DNA of 64,000 nucleotides, from the NCBI GenBank assembly GCA_965116245.1, contig OZ220497.1, forward strand, positions 744,001 to 808,000, read 5' to 3'. This DNA is from Poriferisodalis sp965116245 (GTDB lineage: Bacteria; Actinomycetota; Acidimicrobiia; Acidimicrobiales; Poriferisodalaceae). Below, piece by piece: positions 61,601-64,000 of the stretch. How positions within the stretch are numbered: the first letter of the stretch is position 1; each line of letters starts with the position of its first letter. The translations under genes were made by a program, and so were the position numbers. The notes beneath the pieces were generated by a model. It was not told where the DNA came from, searched no databases, and saw only the letters and a program-made list of their open reading frames with translations.

Positions 61601-62257
61601 AAGCAGGCCGGGATGGCGGTCTTCGTCGTATCCCAGCGCTCGCAGCAGCGAAAAGATGCTGAGGCGACGCTTGCGAGCCACTCGACTGCCCGCGGTTGGG
61701 TCCTTGCCCGGCTTGTGCTCAACGTCAAACTCGATCCACTCACCCCGGTAGGGATGAATCGTGGCCGTCACCAACTGATGCTTCGACATGTTGCGGAGCC
61801 GGTAGCGCTCACCGGGCTGGAAGATGACACCGGGAGAGCGAACTAGCTGGCTCACCACGACCCGCTCGGTGCCGTTGATGATGAAGGTGCCCTTGGATGT
61901 CATCATCGGGAAGTCGCCCATGAACACCGTCTGGGCCTTGACTTCGCCCGTGTGGGCGTTCTTGAACTCGGCGCGCACGAAAACTGGCGCCGAGTAGGTC
62001 ATATCGCGCTCTTTGCATTCCTCCACGGAGAACTTGGGCGGCGGGCGTAGATCTTCGTCTTCGGGGTCGAAAGTGAAGACGAGCTGCAAATTCCCGCCGA
62101 AGTCACTGATTGGGCTGATGTCGGCAAATGTCTCAGCTAGACCGACATCAAGGAATCGACGGAACGAAGCCTTCTGGATAGATACGAGGTCCGGCAGTTC
62201 CAAGACCTCGTCGAGGTTGCCGAACGAATAGCGTTCGCGACCGACACGAGACGACAA
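58622..62257 (-). CDS. rpoB: DNA-directed RNA polymerase subunit beta
   Basis: 1211 residues starting at a TTG with TAGGAG 6-7 nt upstream. The rifampicin region reads GTSQLSQFMDQVNPLSGLTH followed by RRRLSALGPGGLSRERAG: the key D, H and S positions are the sensitive type. C-terminal EMEVWALEAYGAAYCLQELLTIKSDD is standard. No large insert. Confidence 0.98.
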   Translation of the reverse strand: MSSRVGRERYSFGNLDEVLELPDLVSIQKASFRRFLDVGLAETFADISPISDFGGNLQLVFTFDPEDEDLRPPPKFSVEECKERDMTYSAPVFVRAEFKNAHTGEVKAQTVFMGDFPMMTSKGTFIINGTERVVVSQLVRSPGVIFQPGERYRLRNMSKHQLVTATIHPYRGEWIEFDVEHKPGKDPTAGSRVARKRRLSIFSLLRALGYDEDRHPGLLERFVEHFDFLEPQWEKDRDVAPTQQESLLELYKRVRPGEVATPDAASNYFQNAFFDERRYSLSKVGRYKLNRKLGPELDRVSELFGLTLVDADHPDALEYPELIRPDPDATVLTRSEVLATASYLLHLANAEPGYRLDDQDHFANRRIRSVGELIQNQVRIGLSRMERVVRERMTTQDVEAITPQTLINIRPVVAATKEFFGTSQLSQFMDQVNPLSGLTHRRRLSALGPGGLSRERAGFEVRDVHFSHYGRMCPIETPEGPNIGLIGALATFARVNEFGFLESPYRVVRDGKATREVRYLTADEEEQYVVAQANAPLNPDGSFRNARVLVRKSPQGASLEDLRLQMERDTYFAATTEISYVPASEVQLMDVSPKQIVSVATALIPFLEHDDANRALMGANMQRQAVPLLRAEAPYIGTGIEGVAMADAAEMVLSESDGTAVEVTGDHIVLETPDGEEDFYPLLKFRRSNQDTCINQKPLVKPGDSVSAGQVIADGPSTDHGELALGKNLLVAYMSWEGYNFEDAIILSERLVKDDVLTSIHIHEYEIDARDTKLGPEEITRDIPNLSDDILADLDEDGIVRIGAEVEPGAVLVGKVTPKGETELTPEERLLRAIFGEKAREVRDTSLKVPHGENGVVTDIRVLSRDNDDELPPGVNQLVRVYVAQKRKISVGDKLAGRHGNKGVISKILPVEDMPYLADGSTVDIILSPLGVPSRMNVGQVLEAHLGYAARWGWNAADKDGDSQMVGNEPISNTARKTRPTTEPSVFIATPVFDGARWDEVEAAGRHPTIQQTLENLRPESATGERLMTRTGKTVLFNGRTGEPYDEPIMVGYSYILKLAHLVDDKIHARSTGPYSMITQQPLGGKAQFGGQRFGEMEVWALEAYGAAYCLQELLTIKSDDVLGRVRVYEAIVKGENIPEPGIPESFKVLTEEMLALCLNVQVRDVEGGAINLRGSSDDEIYRAEESLGFDISRFERGTDEEDEMRRQQRM

Positions 62258-62618
62258 CAGACTCTCCTAATAATTCAATTGTGCGGATTGAAGCTGGGCA
62301 AGGATCTGGGCAAGATGGAACTCAGAGTTGAGCGCTGGCGGTAGCCCGCAGGGGGCCATAGATTTTGGGGGCCAAGTATTGGGGGCCTAGATTCTGGGAC
62401 GCGCGCTGGCGCATGCGTCCGCAGCACACAGGGGGCCCAGAGCTGGACCTCGATGCTGGGGACTGGTGGGTGCGCGAATGAGGAGGCCACCTGTGCCACG
62501 GCCTTGCTGAGGCTATCTGGCAGAACCGGATGTCGCAACCGCCCTCGGGATCTCCCCTCAAGAAACGCCCGCGCGCCCAGTCGGGCCTCTCCAGTCAGGC
62601 TTGCCCAGTCGGGCTTGC
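62258..62618. other. 361-bp rplL-rpoB spacer
   Basis: No gene seen. It presumably contains an rpoB promoter or mRNA-processing site. Visible content: direct CTTGCCCAG repeats just upstream of rpoB, a 14-16 bp GGGGGCC array (62351-62395), and the 14-bp array adjoining the rplL stop (62578-62621). Confidence 0.65.
62351..62395. repeat. 14-16 bp tandem repeat (x3) upstream of rpoB
   Basis: GGGGGCCATAGATTTT, GGGGGCCAAGTATT, GGGGGCCTAGATTCT, about 95-140 bp before rpoB. Confidence 0.88.
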
Positions 62619-62621
62619 TCA
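62578..62621. repeat. 14-bp tandem repeat (x3) starting at the rplL stop
   Basis: Minus-strand TGAGCAAGCCCGAC, TGGGCAAGCCTGAC, TGGAGAGGCCCGAC. The first triplet is the rplL stop; later copies have TGG. Confidence 0.95.
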
Positions 62622-63011
62622 GGACAGCTCAACGGTTGCGCCAACGCCTTCTAGAACTTCCTTGGCCTTGTTGGCCTCTACAGCGGGGACGCCCTCAAGC
62701 ACCGCCTTGGGTGCTGCTTCAACCAGGTCCTTTGCCTCCTTGAGGCCCAGGCTGGTCAGCGAGCGGACCTCCTTGATGACCTGCACCTTCTTGTCGCCAA
62801 TGGCGGTCAGAGTGACGGTGACCTCATCGGCCGCCTCTTCTTCAGCTTCGCCTTCGCTATCGGCGCCGCCAGCAGCGGCCGCGACCATCATCGGCCCGAC
62901 CGCAGCCGCGGTGACATCGAAACGTTCTTCAAAGGCCTTCTTTAGCTCTACCAATTCCAGCACCGTCATGTTTCCGATGGCGTCAAGAATCTCTTCGGTG
63001 GATGTGCTCAT
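62619..63011 (-). CDS. rplL: 50S ribosomal protein L7/L12 (bL12)
   Basis: Stalk protein recruiting translation GTPases. 130 residues: N-terminal dimerisation helix STEEILDAIGNMTVLELVELKKAFEE, Ala/Gly/Glu hinge, C-terminal domain KKVQVIKEVRSLTSLGLKEAKDLVEAAPK. Normal length. It lies 145 bp after rplJ. Confidence 0.98.
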   Translation of the reverse strand: MSTSTEEILDAIGNMTVLELVELKKAFEERFDVTAAAVGPMMVAAAAGGADSEGEAEEEAADEVTVTLTAIGDKKVQVIKEVRSLTSLGLKEAKDLVEAAPKAVLEGVPAVEANKAKEVLEGVGATVELS

Positions 63012-63156
63012 GGGTTGTTCTCCCTGGTGTTGCCGGTGTTTGTTGTTGGACGGGTTGTTGGTTGGAGTGGGTTGTTGGTTGGACAGTGCTGGTCTAGTGC
63101 TGGTCTTGGGGCAGTGTCGACAGTTAGCCAGTGTCGGGCTAACTACAGGTCACAGG

Positions 63157-63735
63157 TCAGGCGGGACTGTCAGCGCTTGAGCTGTCTTCCCTTACTTCAA
63201 TGAGAGACTGAACAAGACCGCTCAGCTCACTGAGCAGGTTGTTCATCATTGAGGCCAGCGCGTTGAGCGGGGCAGCGAAGGCGCCGAGCATCTGTGCCAT
63301 CAGTTCGTCGCGTCCTGGTAGGTCGGCGAGTTGGCGCACCTGTGCGTCGCTGAGCGTCGCTCCCGCTAGGACACCTCCCTTGATGATCAGCGCATCGTGC
63401 TCCGCAGCGAAGGAACGCAGCGCTTTGGCGGCAGCCGATGGATCCTTGCCGCAAAAGGCGAGCGCTGTGGGGCCCAACAGCAACTCCAGCGTTTCGCTCG
63501 GCACAGAGTCTGACAACGCCAGCCGGACCAAGGTGTTCTTGTAGATCTTGTAGTTGCAGCTCGCGTCAAGAAGGCGGCCTCGCAGGTCGGCCAACTGCGC
63601 CACATCCAAGCCGCGATACTCAGTGAACAACACCGCCTCTGACTCGCTAAACCGCTCGCGAACCTCGTCCACCACCGCGACTTTGTCGGCCCGCGGCGCG
63701 CGCTGGTCAGTCGTTGCCGTTGTTGATGTGGCCAC
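63157..63735 (-). CDS. rplJ: 50S ribosomal protein L10 (uL10)
   Basis: 192 residues from a GTG (MATSTTATTDQRAPRADKV) with AGGAGG 8 nt upstream; the longer open frame runs into the leader. LFTEYRGLDVAQLADLRGRL, YKIYKNTLVRLAL and the C-terminal L12-binding helix LNALASMMNNLLSELSGLVQSL are typical. L10 with L12 represses its own mRNA in other bacteria by binding the leader. Confidence 0.96.
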   Translation of the reverse strand: MATSTTATTDQRAPRADKVAVVDEVRERFSESEAVLFTEYRGLDVAQLADLRGRLLDASCNYKIYKNTLVRLALSDSVPSETLELLLGPTALAFCGKDPSAAAKALRSFAAEHDALIIKGGVLAGATLSDAQVRQLADLPGRDELMAQMLGAFAAPLNALASMMNNLLSELSGLVQSLIEVREDSSSADSPA

Positions 63736-64000
63736 GCTGGCAACCTCCTGGTTACTCTTGTTTGGGCTGCGGTAGTCGTCGGGGTGGGACCGCTCCCGGT
63801 CCCGTTTGGGGCACCGGTCCGCAGACCAGACGAAGCCGCATCCCAACGCGTGCCGCGTCCAGGAGGAGCATCCGCCTCATCAGGTCCAGCCCGTGTTACC
63901 CGCCCAAGTGGTCGTCTACCCAAACTGAGCAGACGCTTGAACGAAGTTCGCACAGGCCGATTTCAGGCCAAGGCCACCGGAGTTCTACGGCGAGCAGGTT
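63736..64000 (-). other. rplJ leader/upstream region at the window edge
   Basis: No gene is visible; the preceding rplK-rplA genes are not in the window. A perfect hairpin GGACCG-GGAG-CGGTCC (63787-63802, minus orientation) lies about 55 bp before the rplJ start and could be part of an L10-binding leader or attenuator. That assignment is by position only. Confidence 0.45.
63787..63802 (-). promoter_or_regulatory. Hairpin in the rplJ leader
   Basis: Six perfect base pairs with a 4-nt loop, GC-rich, no T-run after it. Candidate L10 leader element. Confidence 0.35.

Noticed and set aside
63736..63846. N-terminal extension of rplJ
   Set aside because: The GTG at 63735 has AGGAGG upstream; the extension lies over the leader hairpin and lacks L10 similarity.

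Overview
Organism. The window is a high-GC, gene-dense chromosome segment of an actinobacterium. Three things point there: the ribosomal and RNA polymerase gene order, the RpoC sequence (an N-terminal charged coiled-coil insert followed by a strongly actinobacterial core), and the block glmM-glmS-acpS-nnr-alr-tsaE-tsaB-rimI-tsaD-groES-groEL. Isolated, non-operonic islands and a very large GlmS-like protein would suit a deep lineage such as Acidimicrobiia, but that is a guess.

Layout, read along the minus strand from the right edge. rplJ-rplL-rpoB-rpoC (63.7-54.5 kb) is followed by rpsL-rpsG-fusA-tuf-rpsJ (54.2-49.4 kb). The S10 cluster normally continues directly with rplC, but here it is split by about 7.8 kb. 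That island holds a stand-alone ISL3-type zinc-finger protein, a DUF222/HNH nuclease and, on the plus strand, a three-subunit molybdenum hydroxylase of the xanthine dehydrogenase/CoxMSL superfamily with a MoaD/ThiS-like sulfur carrier. The S10/spc/alpha genes then run without a break from rplC to rplQ (41.6-26.4 kb), including secY, adk, rpmJ and rpoA; map and infA are absent from their usual place. A second island (26.3-18 kb) contains an acyl-ACP desaturase, an iron superoxide dismutase, a lipoprotein M16 peptidase, truA turned to the plus strand, and a D-aminoacylase-like amidohydrolase. After it come rplM-rpsI-glmM, a catechol 2,3-dioxygenase on the plus strand, the giant glmS, acpS, nnr, a DNA methyltransferase-HNH fusion, alr, the t6A genes tsaE/tsaB/tsaD with rimI, and groES-groEL under a perfect CIRCE operator. 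groEL runs off the left edge.

How the genes work together. Almost everything is core machinery: ribosome, RNA polymerase, translation factors, Sec translocation, t6A tRNA modification, UDP-GlcNAc precursor synthesis (GlmS/GlmM), D-alanine, acyl carrier activation, NAD(P)HX repair and chaperonin. The islands add a redox enzyme of unknown substrate, lipid desaturation, superoxide defence, aromatic ring cleavage and putative restriction/mobile functions.

The most unusual signal is not a gene family. Short tandem repeats, mostly 14-16 bp, sit exactly at gene ends, and in at least thirteen genes the repeat unit contains the stop codon itself, so stop codons recur downstream at 12-17 bp (once 32 bp) intervals. 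Related arrays carry start codons (rplE, rplD) or lie inside reading frames, giving lineage-specific low-complexity inserts or tails in many essential proteins (S17, L4, L5, L6, L22, RpoA, GlmS, SOD, M16 and others). I know of no description of this pattern.
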